64,000 nt of DNA from Phenylobacterium koreense (GTDB lineage: Bacteria > Pseudomonadota > Alphaproteobacteria > Caulobacterales > Caulobacteraceae): contig NZ_JBEPLU010000001.1 of assembly GCF_040545335.1 (NCBI RefSeq), positions 2,232,001 to 2,296,000 of the forward strand. Reading direction: 5' to 3'. Below the pieces are notes generated by a model. The model searched no databases. It was not told where the DNA came from and was given only the letters and a program-made list of their open reading frames with translations. Shown in pieces: positions 1 to 8,247 of this stretch. Made by a program: the position numbers and the translations under genes. The number at the start of each line of letters is the position of its first letter. Positions within the stretch are counted from its first letter, which is position 1.

Positions 1-146
1 GCCTCGATGGTCACATGGGCGAAGAGGTCGATGGTCGCGTTGAGCACCACGCCCCCGTGCTCGTCGCAGTAGGGCGAGACGTCGGTTCCGCCGCCGCCGA
101 AGCCCAGGCGAAGGGGGGCGCGGGCGCGCACCAGTTCATGACGCAT
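1..146 (-). CDS. GHMP-family sugar kinase, N-terminal part (runs off the left edge)
   Basis: Reading the minus strand from an ATG at 146 gives 48 codons that stay open to base 1, so only the N-terminus of the protein is inside the window. It opens with a basic, substrate-binding type strand ([20 protein letters not shown]) followed by a stretch ending [10 protein letters not shown]. That Gly-rich GGGGTD turn and the NATI(D/N)L segment are typical of GHMP kinases of the D-glycero-D-manno-heptose 7-phosphate kinase (HddA) type, which phosphorylate a sugar phosphate for nucleotide-activated heptose synthesis. The gene is divergent from the glycosyltransferase at 265, which fits a surface-glycan locus continuing to the left. 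The substrate cannot be settled from the fragment; other sugar-1-kinases of this superfamily start similarly. Confidence 0.8.
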   Translation of the reverse strand, partial: MRHELVRARAPLRLGFGGGGTDVSPYCDEHGGVVLNATIDLFAHVTIE

Positions 147-264
147 AGCGGGCGTTGCTGTCCCAGGCTGATCCGATCTGAGCCGGGGGTAGTCGCCGCG
201 GCGCAGGTTTGCAACCTTGAACGGACGCCCTTATTCGGTCGCCAGCTTTCACGAGGCGTGTTCC

Positions 265-1317
265 ATGTTGATCAGCGACCAGCCCTGGTCGGTGGAATCC
301 CGATCCGCGATCAGCGCCGCCGAGATCTCGCTCAAGGCCGCGCGGGTCTGGATCATCATCCCCTGCTATCGCGTGCGTGCGCAGATCCTGACGGTGCTGA
401 GCCGTGTGCCGGACTGGGTCGAGGGCGTGGTCTGCGTCGATGACGCATGTCCCGAAGGTACGGCCGATTTCCTGGAAGCGCAGGATCTGCCCCCCCGCAT
501 CGTCGTGCTGCGCCTGCCGCAGAACGAGGGCGTCGGCGGGGCCGTCCTGGCCGGCTACCGGGAAGCCGAGCGCCGGGGCGGAGAGATCCTGGTCAAGATC
601 GACGGCGACGATCAGATGGACCTCGCCTATCTGCCCCAACTCGTGACGCCGATCCTGCTGGGTGAGGCCGACTACGTGAAGGGCAATCGCTTCACTTCCA
701 TCGGGCACCTCAATTCGATGCCCGGCCTCCGGGTGTTCGGCAACGCGGCGCTGAGCTTCGCGGCCAAAGCGTCCACCGGCTACTGGAACATCTTCGATCC
801 GACGAACGGCTTCACGGCGCTCGAGGCCAGCGTCGCCCGGCAGGTCCTCCAGCGGTCTGTCGCCAGGCGGTTCTTCTTCGAGACTGACCTGCTCTACCAC
901 CTGGGCGCCTTGCGGGCGGTGGTCCGCGATTCCCCGATGCCGTCACGCTATGGCGACGAGAGGAGCAACCTGCGGATAGGCGCGGTTATCGGCACGTTTT
1001 CTGCCCGTCACCTTAGTAACTTTATCCGTCGGGTGATCGGGCAGTACTTCGTCCGCGACTTCAACGTGGCGACGATCGAGCTGGTCGTCGGATTCCTGCT
1101 GCTGGCGGCCGGCGCGACCTACGGCCTTCACTGGTTCGCGGTCCGCGATCCGGGGCAGGCCGCCTCCGCCGGCGTCGTGATGGCCGCGGCCCTGCCGGTC
1201 ATCATCGGGGTCCAGCTTCTGCTCCAGGCGATCAATTTCGATGTCCAGAACGTGCCGAACCGGCCTATTCACCCCTATCTGCGCACGCTTGAGCGCATCG
1301 CTGGCGGCCGAGGATGA
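265..1317 (+). CDS. Family 2 glycosyltransferase with C-terminal membrane anchor
   Basis: Protein of 350 residues. The N-terminal half is a GT-A fold glycosyltransferase of the dolichyl-phosphate-mannose/polyprenyl-sugar synthase kind: a strand with IIIPCYR, a VCVDDACPE nucleotide-binding segment, the QNEGVGGAVLAG loop and the metal-binding IDGDDQMD motif. Two hydrophobic segments near the C-terminus (about residues 265-290 and 305-330) would anchor it in the inner membrane. It probably moves a sugar from a nucleotide donor to a lipid carrier or glycan; the sugar is unknown. I prefer ATG 265, preceded by GAGGCG, over an upstream in-frame TTG at 217. The stop overlaps the next ATG (ATGA), so it is the first gene of an operon of about four. 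Confidence 0.85.
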   Translation: MLISDQPWSVESRSAISAAEISLKAARVWIIIPCYRVRAQILTVLSRVPDWVEGVVCVDDACPEGTADFLEAQDLPPRIVVLRLPQNEGVGGAVLAGYREAERRGGEILVKIDGDDQMDLAYLPQLVTPILLGEADYVKGNRFTSIGHLNSMPGLRVFGNAALSFAAKASTGYWNIFDPTNGFTALEASVARQVLQRSVARRFFFETDLLYHLGALRAVVRDSPMPSRYGDERSNLRIGAVIGTFSARHLSNFIRRVIGQYFVRDFNVATIELVVGFLLLAAGATYGLHWFAVRDPGQAASAGVVMAAALPVIIGVQLLLQAINFDVQNVPNRPIHPYLRTLERIAGGRG

Positions 1318-1676
1318 CTCTCAAGGACATGCTGCTCTGCGGCGCTTTCGCCGTGGCCTTGCCGATCGGCCAACTGCTCTTCAAGTGGGCGGCTATCCAT
1401 AACGCCTCGCAGCAAGGCCCCTTCCTGCTCCGCGTGCTCCAGAACTACCCGCTGATGGGGGCCTTCGCCTGGTACGCGGCCACGGCCCTCTTCTGGTTCT
1501 ACGTCCTGACCCGCACGCCGCTATCCACCGCCTACGCCTTCTCGCTGATCGGATCGGCGCTGGTGCCGCTCGCCGCCTGGCTGATCTTCAAGGAACCGGT
1601 CTCCGTCGGCATGGCCGCAGGCTACGCCATGATGCTCGCGGGCTTCTTCATCATCCTCATGCAAGTCCGGGCCTGA
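1314..1676 (+). CDS. Small EamA/SMR-type four-helix membrane protein
   Basis: Protein of 120 residues with four predicted transmembrane segments and the pattern of the small multidrug resistance/EamA half-transporters: an early PIGQLLFKWA helix, TPLSTAYAFSLIGSALVPLAAW in helix 3 region and a final hydrophobic helix. ArnE/ArnF-type proteins of this size flip undecaprenyl-linked aminosugars. Its position directly behind a polyprenyl-type glycosyltransferase, with an ATGA overlap, suggests a lipid-linked sugar flippase rather than a drug pump, but that is inference from context. Confidence 0.75.
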   Translation: MTLKDMLLCGAFAVALPIGQLLFKWAAIHNASQQGPFLLRVLQNYPLMGAFAWYAATALFWFYVLTRTPLSTAYAFSLIGSALVPLAAWLIFKEPVSVGMAAGYAMMLAGFFIILMQVRA

Positions 1677-3059
1677 GTGTCCGGGCGGGTGGAGACGGCC
1701 GCAGGCCGAACGCTGAAGGGCGTCCTGCTGCTCGGCTTCCTGCTGGTGTTGGCGGCGGGGCTGCCGCCGCACCTGTCGGTGGATTCGGTGATGGCGCTCT
1801 ACGAGGGGCGCCTGCAGGTCCGCGAGACCTTCGGACCGGTTCTCTACGCCAGGATCGTCGGCCTGGCGGACGGCCTGCCGGGGGGCCTGGGCCTCTATGT
1901 CGCCCTGAGTGCGGCCAGCCTCTTCGCCGCCCTGGCCTGGGCGCCGCGGCTGCGACCGACCACGTCCTGGTGGGCCGTGCCGGTGGCGGTGGTGTTCATC
2001 CTCTCCCCGACGGTGCTGATCTTTCAGGGCATAGTCTGGAAAGACGTGCTGTTCGCCAATCTCACGGTCTTCGGGTTCGTGGCCCTGGCCTTCGGACTGA
2101 CTTCGCGCAGGCCCAGGGGCTGGCTGGCGCTGCTCGCGTCAGGCCTCGTCCTGGCGGTCGCGATGTCGATCCGCCAGAACGGCTTCGTGTTCGTCGCCGG
2201 GGCCGGCGCGGCCGTGGCCTGGGTGCTCGGCCGGCGCCTCGGCTGGCCCAAGGCCATCGCGCTCGGAGGAGCATGGGTGCTCCTCATCTGCCTTGCCGCC
2301 GCGGCCATGGGCCAGGCCGCCCAGCCGCGACGAGCCGGACCGGACAAGGCCCTCGGGGTCGGCCTTCGCATCCTGCAGCACTATGATGTCGTGGGGATCC
2401 TGGCGCGCGACCCCGAAGCCCAACCGACGGGTGTCGCCCAGGCCGGGCGGCCGGAGGCTGCGGCCCTCATCCGCGATGCCGCGCCCCAGGCCTATTCGCC
2501 CGAACGCGTGGATTTCTTCGAGCGCCGTCCCGACCTCGCGCCCGCCCTCTGGAAGACGCCCCCCGGAGTGATGCGCGCCCAGTGGCTGGCCCTGATCTCG
2601 AGCCATCCGACCACCTACCTCACGCATCGCTGGGAGGTGTTTCGCTGGCTTGTCGCGCCGCCGGATCGGTCGCGGTGCGTTCCTGTCTTCGTCGGCGTCA
2701 CCGGACCACCGGCCATCCTGGCGCGGCTCGGCATGGAGCCGAGGTCGAGCGCCAAGGACCGGGCCCTGGCCAGGTTCGGGCAGGCGTTCGTCGCGACGCC
2801 GCTCTACTCGCACCTCTTCTCGGCCGCCGTCGCGGCCCTGGTCATGGCGGCCCTGCTCTGGCGGCGCGAAGACCAGGACATCGTGGTCGCTCTGTTCATG
2901 GCTTCGGCCCTGGCCTTCGCCGCGAGTTTCTTCGTCATCTCGATCGCCTGCGATCATCGATATCTTTACGCGCTCGATCTGGCGGCGGCGGCTGGGGCTC
3001 TCTATCTGGCCTTGCAGCCGTCTGTTCGCCGGAATTTCCGGCCAATGTCCGCAGTGTGA
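1677..3059 (+). CDS. Polytopic membrane protein, possible GT-C glycosyltransferase
   Basis: Protein of 460 residues starting at a GTG that directly follows the previous stop. There are roughly ten hydrophobic helices with a longer hydrophilic stretch in the middle (about residues 215-330), an organisation seen in GT-C glycosyltransferases and O-antigen polymerase-like proteins. Visible landmarks are IVWKDVLF after about residue 115, SIRQNGF, and a CDHRYLYALD motif near the C-terminus. Position behind a sugar-lipid synthase and a putative flippase supports a role in transferring the lipid-linked sugar on the periplasmic side. I do not recognise a specific family with certainty. Confidence 0.6.
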   Translation: MSGRVETAAGRTLKGVLLLGFLLVLAAGLPPHLSVDSVMALYEGRLQVRETFGPVLYARIVGLADGLPGGLGLYVALSAASLFAALAWAPRLRPTTSWWAVPVAVVFILSPTVLIFQGIVWKDVLFANLTVFGFVALAFGLTSRRPRGWLALLASGLVLAVAMSIRQNGFVFVAGAGAAVAWVLGRRLGWPKAIALGGAWVLLICLAAAAMGQAAQPRRAGPDKALGVGLRILQHYDVVGILARDPEAQPTGVAQAGRPEAAALIRDAAPQAYSPERVDFFERRPDLAPALWKTPPGVMRAQWLALISSHPTTYLTHRWEVFRWLVAPPDRSRCVPVFVGVTGPPAILARLGMEPRSSAKDRALARFGQAFVATPLYSHLFSAAVAALVMAALLWRREDQDIVVALFMASALAFAASFFVISIACDHRYLYALDLAAAAGALYLALQPSVRRNFRPMSAV

Positions 3060-3076
3060 CGGCCCGGACCGTTCGC

Positions 3077-3772
3077 ATGAGACAATTCCTGATCGTTGCG
3101 GCCCTGGCTGCAGTTCTTCCGGCGCTCGGCGCCTGCGACCAGCCCGCCCCTTGGGCGAGGGCCGCCGTGGCGCCCGAGCCTGCGAAGGTCGCGGCGAACC
3201 TGCGGCTGCAGGTCGTCCGCTGGAGCGACGAGGCCGGCCGCTTCGAGATCAACGGCGCGCCGTTGAAGGCCGGGCGGCTCTGGACGTTCGACGGCTCCAC
3301 CGAGGGCTTCGTGCTGAGCGGCGGGGAGGCGTTGCCCGCGCCCGCCTTCGGCCTGGACCTGCGGAACCTGCAGGCCGATCCGGTGCTGCGCTCGCCCAAG
3401 GGGCTGGAGCTGGACGGCGATCGCTATTCACTCGTGCTTGTCCGCCTGACCCGCGTCCGGGCTGGCGCGGACTGGGATGGGGCGGTCTTCTACAGCACCG
3501 CAGCGCACCGCGAGAGCGGCGCGTTCCAGGCCAAGCCGATCGCCGGCGCGAACCCGGCGGTGGGCGAGACGGTGGTGCTGGTCTACGACATGGCCAACCT
3601 CGCCCTTGGCGGCGAGGACTGGAAGAGTTCGCTCATCGACCAGATCCGCCTGGACACCGACGACCAGGCCGGCGGCGCTTTCACCATCCACCAGGTGGCG
3701 ATCACCGAGAATCCCGGGCCCGTAGCCCTGGCCCAGGCGCCGGCTGCGTCGACGAGCCTGGCGGCCCGCTAG
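3077..3772 (+). CDS. Putative lipoprotein
   Basis: Protein of 231 residues with a short signal sequence ending in the lipobox LGAC (Cys about residue 20), so it is likely lipid-anchored and periplasmic. The mature part has no motif I recognise; it is beta-rich in appearance and contains YSLVLVRL and VLVYDMANL segments suggestive of a carbohydrate-binding-like sandwich, which is only an impression. ATG 3077 is chosen; a GTG at 3056 overlapping the previous stop (GTGA) is in frame and would add seven residues without spoiling the signal peptide. It is the last gene of the 265-3772 operon and ends two bases before the convergent DUF389 gene. Confidence 0.65.
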   Translation: MRQFLIVAALAAVLPALGACDQPAPWARAAVAPEPAKVAANLRLQVVRWSDEAGRFEINGAPLKAGRLWTFDGSTEGFVLSGGEALPAPAFGLDLRNLQADPVLRSPKGLELDGDRYSLVLVRLTRVRAGADWDGAVFYSTAAHRESGAFQAKPIAGANPAVGETVVLVYDMANLALGGEDWKSSLIDQIRLDTDDQAGGAFTIHQVAITENPGPVALAQAPAASTSLAAR

Positions 3773-3774
3773 CC

Positions 3775-4713
3775 TCAAAGGTTCGGCCGGCGCTCCTTGC
3801 GCGGGGTCTGGCTCGCCAACTGCTGCGCGACCAGGGTGGCCGTACCGGCCACGATTATGCCGGCGACGTTGACGGCCAACTGGACGAGCGAGGCCCAGGC
3901 CTCGTCCCACGCGCCGACCGCGACGGTCAGGCCCATGGCGCCCAGGGCCGGCACGGTGGTGATCGAGATGAACACGCCGACCAGGGCCGAAGACTTCGCG
4001 GTGGTGAGCGACAGCACGCCGGCGCAACCGGCGAGCAGGGCGATCACGAAGGACCAGGCGTCCGGCTGCACGATGAACCCGGTGGCGGGGCCGGTAGTGG
4101 CGGCGACCGGGTCGACCAGTCCGGCCGCATTGGCGAGCGCCCATAGGAGCCAGGTTATGACGGCGGCGATCGCAAAGCCCCCGAGCAGCGTGATGATCGC
4201 CGGCCTGAAGAGGGCGCCGCGGCGGCGGGCGATCGCCAGGCAGATCGCCGCGATCGGGGCGAACTCGGGCCCGACCACCATTGCTCCGATGATGAGAATG
4301 GGCTGATCGAGATAGCGGCCGATGCTGGAGATCAGAGTCGCGAGCACCAGGAAGCTCAGGAACGACCACGATAGCTGCGCGTCCTCCTTCGCCTGATCCT
4401 CGATTTCGTCCCAGACCACCGCGTCGGCAGGGTGGCCTGCGGCCGCGATGCTGGCCGCCTCGGCCGCGTCGGAGAGGACCGTCACGCGGTCCAGCAGGGC
4501 GATGGAGCCGGACGTATCGACGCCAAGCGCTCGCAGCTTGGCGATGATGGCGTTGATGTTCTCGCGGGCCACGTCGAAGAGGACGAGGTCGCCCTGGCCG
4601 CGCAGGGCGACGCCGCGTAGCACCACAAGATTGGCGGTCGCGGGATCAGCCTCGATGGCTTTGATCACCTCGTCGCATGTCTGGTGCGGAATGAGGGCGC
4701 GAATCTGAAGCAT
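3775..4713 (-). CDS. DUF389 family membrane protein
   Basis: Protein of 312 residues. The N-terminal ~120 residues form a soluble domain, followed by about six transmembrane helices beginning near LSWSFLSFLVLATLISSIG. The motif GAMVVGPEFAPIAAICLAIA is the signature of the DUF389 (TIGR00271-type) family, conserved membrane proteins of unknown function. ATG 4713 is the family-consistent start (MLQIRALIPHQ...). It is convergent with the lipoprotein gene, and nothing nearby explains its role. Confidence 0.85.
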   Translation of the reverse strand: MLQIRALIPHQTCDEVIKAIEADPATANLVVLRGVALRGQGDLVLFDVARENINAIIAKLRALGVDTSGSIALLDRVTVLSDAAEAASIAAAGHPADAVVWDEIEDQAKEDAQLSWSFLSFLVLATLISSIGRYLDQPILIIGAMVVGPEFAPIAAICLAIARRRGALFRPAIITLLGGFAIAAVITWLLWALANAAGLVDPVAATTGPATGFIVQPDAWSFVIALLAGCAGVLSLTTAKSSALVGVFISITTVPALGAMGLTVAVGAWDEAWASLVQLAVNVAGIIVAGTATLVAQQLASQTPRKERRPNL

Positions 4714-4846
4714 CGGCGGCCGGCAAAAGTCTCGGAGATGCGATGATGCTGCGTCGCGACCGGGATACAAGAACAACTTCGGGACGAGCGCGAGCCCCGG
4801 AGAGGTGAGGACCTGGCGGCCGGCTAGGCGCCAGGTCCCTTGGCGG

Positions 4847-6364
4847 CTACTTCGCCAGCGCCGGAGCGGCCTCGGCCGGAGCGGCGGCGGCCGCCTTCGC
4901 TTCAGGCGGACGAGCGGCTTCGGCGCGCCGTTCCCGGAGCGCGGCCTGGGTCGCGGCGTGGCTCTCCTGGGTGATGCGGTACCGAGCGTAGGCCAGCAGG
5001 GCGATGAGGCCGGGGATGGCCGCAATGACGCCGTCCCAGAGCACCAGGTTGAACAGGACGTCCGGGGCGACGTCGGCCTTGCCCTTCGCACCGACCGGGA
5101 AGGCGATGAACTTCAGGACGAGGCCGGCCAGCAGGGTCCCGATCGCCTGGTCGAGCTTCGCGGCGAGCGACCGGGTCGAGTAGAGGATCCCTTCCTGGCG
5201 GACGCCATGCTTGAGTTCGTTCTCGTCGGCGATGTCGGCGAGCGCAGACATGACGCTGATCTGCAGGATGCTCATGGCGGCCGAACTCAGGGCCGAGAAC
5301 CCGATCAGGATCCACACCAGGCCCGGAGTCTCGTGGGACATGACGCCGGCCAGGCCGAGGACCACCGGGACGGCCGGAATCGCTGCGAAGCCCACCAGCG
5401 ACCAGAGGATCGTCTGCTTCTTGTCGAAGCGGCCATGCATGCGCGCCGCGAACAGGAAGGCGGTGGCGAACCCGGTGAAGCTGCCGATGATGAACCACCG
5501 GAGCTCTTCGCTCGAGAGGTCCCAGAAATAGATGCTCGTATAGAGATGCAGCCCGCCACGCAGGCCGATCATCATCGAGAGGAAGAAGTAGCCGATCAGA
5601 AGCCAGACGTAGTTCACGTTGGTCATCGCCCGGCGAACGTCCGTGAAGAACTCGCCGACGCTGAACTTCGGCGTCTTCGGGTCGGGCTTGGGCAGGAAGG
5701 GGATGCGGTCGCGGGTGAACCACGCCGAGGCCAGGAGGATCGCCAGCGCAGACAGCGCCATCGCGGTCGCGAACCGCGGCCACGGCTCGGGATTGAGCAG
5801 GCCGCGGGGATATTCCGGCGTCGCCGGGAAGAAGAAGGTGAGCGCGACCCAGGATGTGCCGGCGGCCCCGACCCAGGTGAAGAGGCTGTTGTAGGCCATC
5901 ACCTTAGATCGCTCTGTGTAGTTGGGTGACAGCTCACCTCCGAGCGCCAGGTGCGGCGTGTGGTAGATGGCCATGACCTGGCGGAGCAGCGAGACCGTCA
6001 CGCCCGCCCAGATCGTCAGGCCAAGGTGATCCAGGATCGCGGGCGGATTGTAGATCGACCACAGCATCAGGGCGATCGGGATCGGGGCGGCGAACATCCA
6101 CGGATGCCGGCGGCCCAGCCTGGACCTGGTGCGGTCCGACAGGGAGCCGATGATCGGCTCGGTGACCGCATCCAGCAACAGGCTGGCGGCGATGGCGAAG
6201 CTCACCCAGTGCGCCGGAACCTGGAGAATCTGGTTGTAGTAAAGAAGCGTATAGGAGCCGATCGCGGCGCCCGCGATGGCCTCGGCGCCGCTACCGACGC
6301 CGAATGCGACTTTGGTCTTCAAAGTAAGGCGATCGCTCACCCCCCCGTTTGAGCTGCTGCCCAA
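4847..6364 (-). CDS. GPH-type MFS sugar transporter
   Basis: Protein of 505 residues with about twelve transmembrane helices. The loop after helix 2 reads LSDRTRSRLGRRHPWM, the hallmark of the glycoside-pentoside-hexuronide:cation symporter branch of the MFS (MelB-like), which imports glycosides or uronic acids with a cation. The C-terminal ~40 residues are a charged, Ala/Glu-rich tail. The start is a TTG at 6364: a strong AGGAGG lies five bases upstream, whereas the alternative in-frame GTG at 6340 has no good ribosome binding site. No sugar-degrading enzyme sits next to it, so the substrate is unknown. Confidence 0.85.
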   Translation of the reverse strand: MGSSSNGGVSDRLTLKTKVAFGVGSGAEAIAGAAIGSYTLLYYNQILQVPAHWVSFAIAASLLLDAVTEPIIGSLSDRTRSRLGRRHPWMFAAPIPIALMLWSIYNPPAILDHLGLTIWAGVTVSLLRQVMAIYHTPHLALGGELSPNYTERSKVMAYNSLFTWVGAAGTSWVALTFFFPATPEYPRGLLNPEPWPRFATAMALSALAILLASAWFTRDRIPFLPKPDPKTPKFSVGEFFTDVRRAMTNVNYVWLLIGYFFLSMMIGLRGGLHLYTSIYFWDLSSEELRWFIIGSFTGFATAFLFAARMHGRFDKKQTILWSLVGFAAIPAVPVVLGLAGVMSHETPGLVWILIGFSALSSAAMSILQISVMSALADIADENELKHGVRQEGILYSTRSLAAKLDQAIGTLLAGLVLKFIAFPVGAKGKADVAPDVLFNLVLWDGVIAAIPGLIALLAYARYRITQESHAATQAALRERRAEAARPPEAKAAAAAPAEAAPALAK

Positions 6365-6613
6365 TCATTCCTCCTATAATACGCGCTCTCTAGGCCCCGT
6401 TGCGCTGGATACAACGCTGGGAGCTGCCGTCGCGTCAATCCGAAAATTCGGTATGGAGCGAGGTGATTTCGCACAGGCGGACGGGCGTCCGACGGAGGGA
6501 GCGACAGCCCATTCCTGGCGCGGCTGACCAAGGCCAAGGCTGCGCTTGACGCGCGTTCGCGAAGGCGACCGCCAGGGTTGCGAAATGGCAATGCGCCAAG
6601 CCCGGCCGTCGAC
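6365..6613. other. Intergenic region upstream of the MFS gene
   Basis: About 250 bases between the MFS start and the first of two short ORFs. It holds the AGGAGG ribosome binding site of the MFS gene and presumably its promoter. Open frames across it do not resemble proteins. I see no hairpin, repeat or RNA gene. Confidence 0.5.
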
Positions 6614-6730
6614 ATGATTTTGGCGCCGACCGGCCGACATGAGCTGCGTGCGAGCGCCAGCCGCCTGATCGACGTGCTCGCGCGTCACCTGTCCCAAGCG
6701 GTCGAAGGAGCGCTTGATGGATACCGGTGA
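6614..6730 (+). CDS. Short ORF, 38 residues, doubtful
   Basis: ATG 6614 to TGA 6730 encodes a 38-residue peptide whose second half (RLIDVLARHLSQAVEGAL) would form an amphipathic helix. The frame remains open upstream to about 6463 but offers only weak starts there, so this may be the remains of a longer helical protein. It overlaps the next short ORF by 14 bases in another frame, as in translationally coupled pairs. No family recognised. Confidence 0.25.
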   Translation: MILAPTGRHELRASASRLIDVLARHLSQAVEGALDGYR

Positions 6731-6836
6731 AGTGAAATTCTGCAGGGGGTGCGGGAAGCCCTTCGAGCGGGGCTCGCTTCCTCCGTCTCACTGGAGCCGC
6801 AAGCACTACCCTCATCGCATCTCGAACAGTTCCTGA
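6717..6836 (+). CDS. 39-residue possible zinc-knuckle micro-protein
   Basis: ATG 6717 to TGA 6836. A good ribosome binding site (GAAGGAG, seven bases upstream) supports translation. The peptide has a CxxC knuckle (FCRGCGKPF, Cys 9 and 12) followed by His 25, 30 and 33, so it could bind a zinc ion with a CxxC...H...H arrangement. It is too short for most gene callers. Its last 25 bases overlap the convergent end of the ferric-reductase-like gene. It may be a genuine small DNA/RNA-binding protein or the remnant of a larger one. Confidence 0.4.
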   Translation: MDTGEVKFCRGCGKPFERGSLPPSHWSRKHYPHRISNSS

Positions 6837-8221
6837 TGGAACCGCTGGTCGACCGCCATGCCTTCCGCGGCGAAGTCGGCCCGCAGCGCCGCTCCGAACT
6901 TGATCGGGCCGCAGAACCACAGGCTGGCGCCTCGCCATCCGGGAACGGTCCTGCGGATATGCTCGGCCGAGAGCCTGCCGTCCCGGTCGTCGATCAGGAC
7001 GTGGAGGCGCACATTGGCGGCGCGAGCGTCCTGGGCGAGGCGTTCAAGCGCGTCCTCGTCCACCTCGCGGGTGGTGTGGAACAGGTCGATTTCAGGACAG
7101 GCCTGCATCGGGCTGTGGGCGGCCATGTCCTTCAGCCGCGCGATGAACGGGGTGATCCCGATACCGGCCCCGACCCAGATCTGGTGCGGCAGGCCGTCGT
7201 CGAAGGTGAAGCAGCCATACGGGCCTTCGACGGTGATCTTCTGGCCGACCTTCAGCCGATCCACGAGCCCGGTGGTGTGGTCGCCGAGTTCCTTGGAGAT
7301 GAAGGTGACCTTCGGGTTCGCAGGATCCCATGCCGAGGCGATCGTATAGGGGTGCGCCCCTTCGATCCGGTCAGAGGTGGCGAAGGCGAACTGTCCGGCT
7401 TTGTGTCCCTGCCAGCCCTGGCCCAGTTCGATGACCGTCTCGAGGGAATGGACGCCCGGATAGTTGCGCATCTCCGCGATCTGGCCGGTCACGCGCCGCG
7501 CGGCGCCGATCCGCCCGACGAGCGAGAGAACCGCGGCATAGGCGCCGGCCAGCGTCAGCACCGCCAGGACCACGCCGAGGGGCGTCATCCACATGGCGTA
7601 GTCCAGCAGGATCACGGCGTGGAACGCCAGCGCCAGATAGGCGAGGGCGATCAGCCTGTGGCTGTAGCGGAACCACCGGTATGGGATCTTCTTCACCAGG
7701 GCGATCAGCAGCAGGACGACCAGGGCGTAGAAGGCCCAGAGCCCTATCTCCTCGGCCGTTCCACGGAAGCTGCGCAGCGTCTGGAGCACCGGGTCGGTGA
7801 TCTCCGCGCGCGGCCCGCGGGCGGGACGGGTCAGGAGGCCGGCCCCGACGGCCCATTTCGGCCCTTCGGACCAGAGCCAGTGAAAGACGGCCAGGCCCAG
7901 CACCCCGATCCCCAGCCACTTGTGCAGCCGGTACATCTTGTCGAGGCCGCCCAACCGCGCCTCGGGCCAGCGCGGGCGGATCGCGAGGATCATCGCCGCG
8001 CTCATCGCCCCGATGGCGAGGACGCCGCTGAACTGCATCAGACGCTCGCGCAGGGCGAAGATGTTCGCGACGGGAAAGACGGTTCCGTTCACGACGAGCC
8101 AGAGGAGACTGAGCACCGCCCAAAATCCCCAGAACAGCCAAATGCTGGCGCGCGTCAGTTTCGCCTCCCTCGCATAGCCGGAGCTATCCCTGAGCCAAAG
8201 GAGGCGGCGCCGCCGTGACAT
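6812..8221 (-). CDS. Ferric-reductase-like membrane flavocytochrome
   Basis: Protein of 469 residues. The first half is a ferric-reductase-like transmembrane domain of about six helices with paired His residues suited to haem (RLHKW and FHW in one pair of helices, YSHR and FHAVI in the next). The second half is an FNR-type module: an FAD-binding barrel with HPYTIAS, a Gly-rich VGAGIGITPFIARL NAD(P)-binding turn and a terminal FCGP motif. Such proteins pass electrons from NAD(P)H through FAD and haem across the membrane to metals or oxygen. The ATG at 8221 is followed by a basic N-terminus before helix 1. It is a single gene, convergent with the short ORF at 6717. Confidence 0.8.
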   Translation of the reverse strand: MSRRRRLLWLRDSSGYAREAKLTRASIWLFWGFWAVLSLLWLVVNGTVFPVANIFALRERLMQFSGVLAIGAMSAAMILAIRPRWPEARLGGLDKMYRLHKWLGIGVLGLAVFHWLWSEGPKWAVGAGLLTRPARGPRAEITDPVLQTLRSFRGTAEEIGLWAFYALVVLLLIALVKKIPYRWFRYSHRLIALAYLALAFHAVILLDYAMWMTPLGVVLAVLTLAGAYAAVLSLVGRIGAARRVTGQIAEMRNYPGVHSLETVIELGQGWQGHKAGQFAFATSDRIEGAHPYTIASAWDPANPKVTFISKELGDHTTGLVDRLKVGQKITVEGPYGCFTFDDGLPHQIWVGAGIGITPFIARLKDMAAHSPMQACPEIDLFHTTREVDEDALERLAQDARAANVRLHVLIDDRDGRLSAEHIRRTVPGWRGASLWFCGPIKFGAALRADFAAEGMAVDQRFHQELFEMR

Positions 8222-8247
8222 GTGTCAACGGGGGGCCTTGAAAGGAG

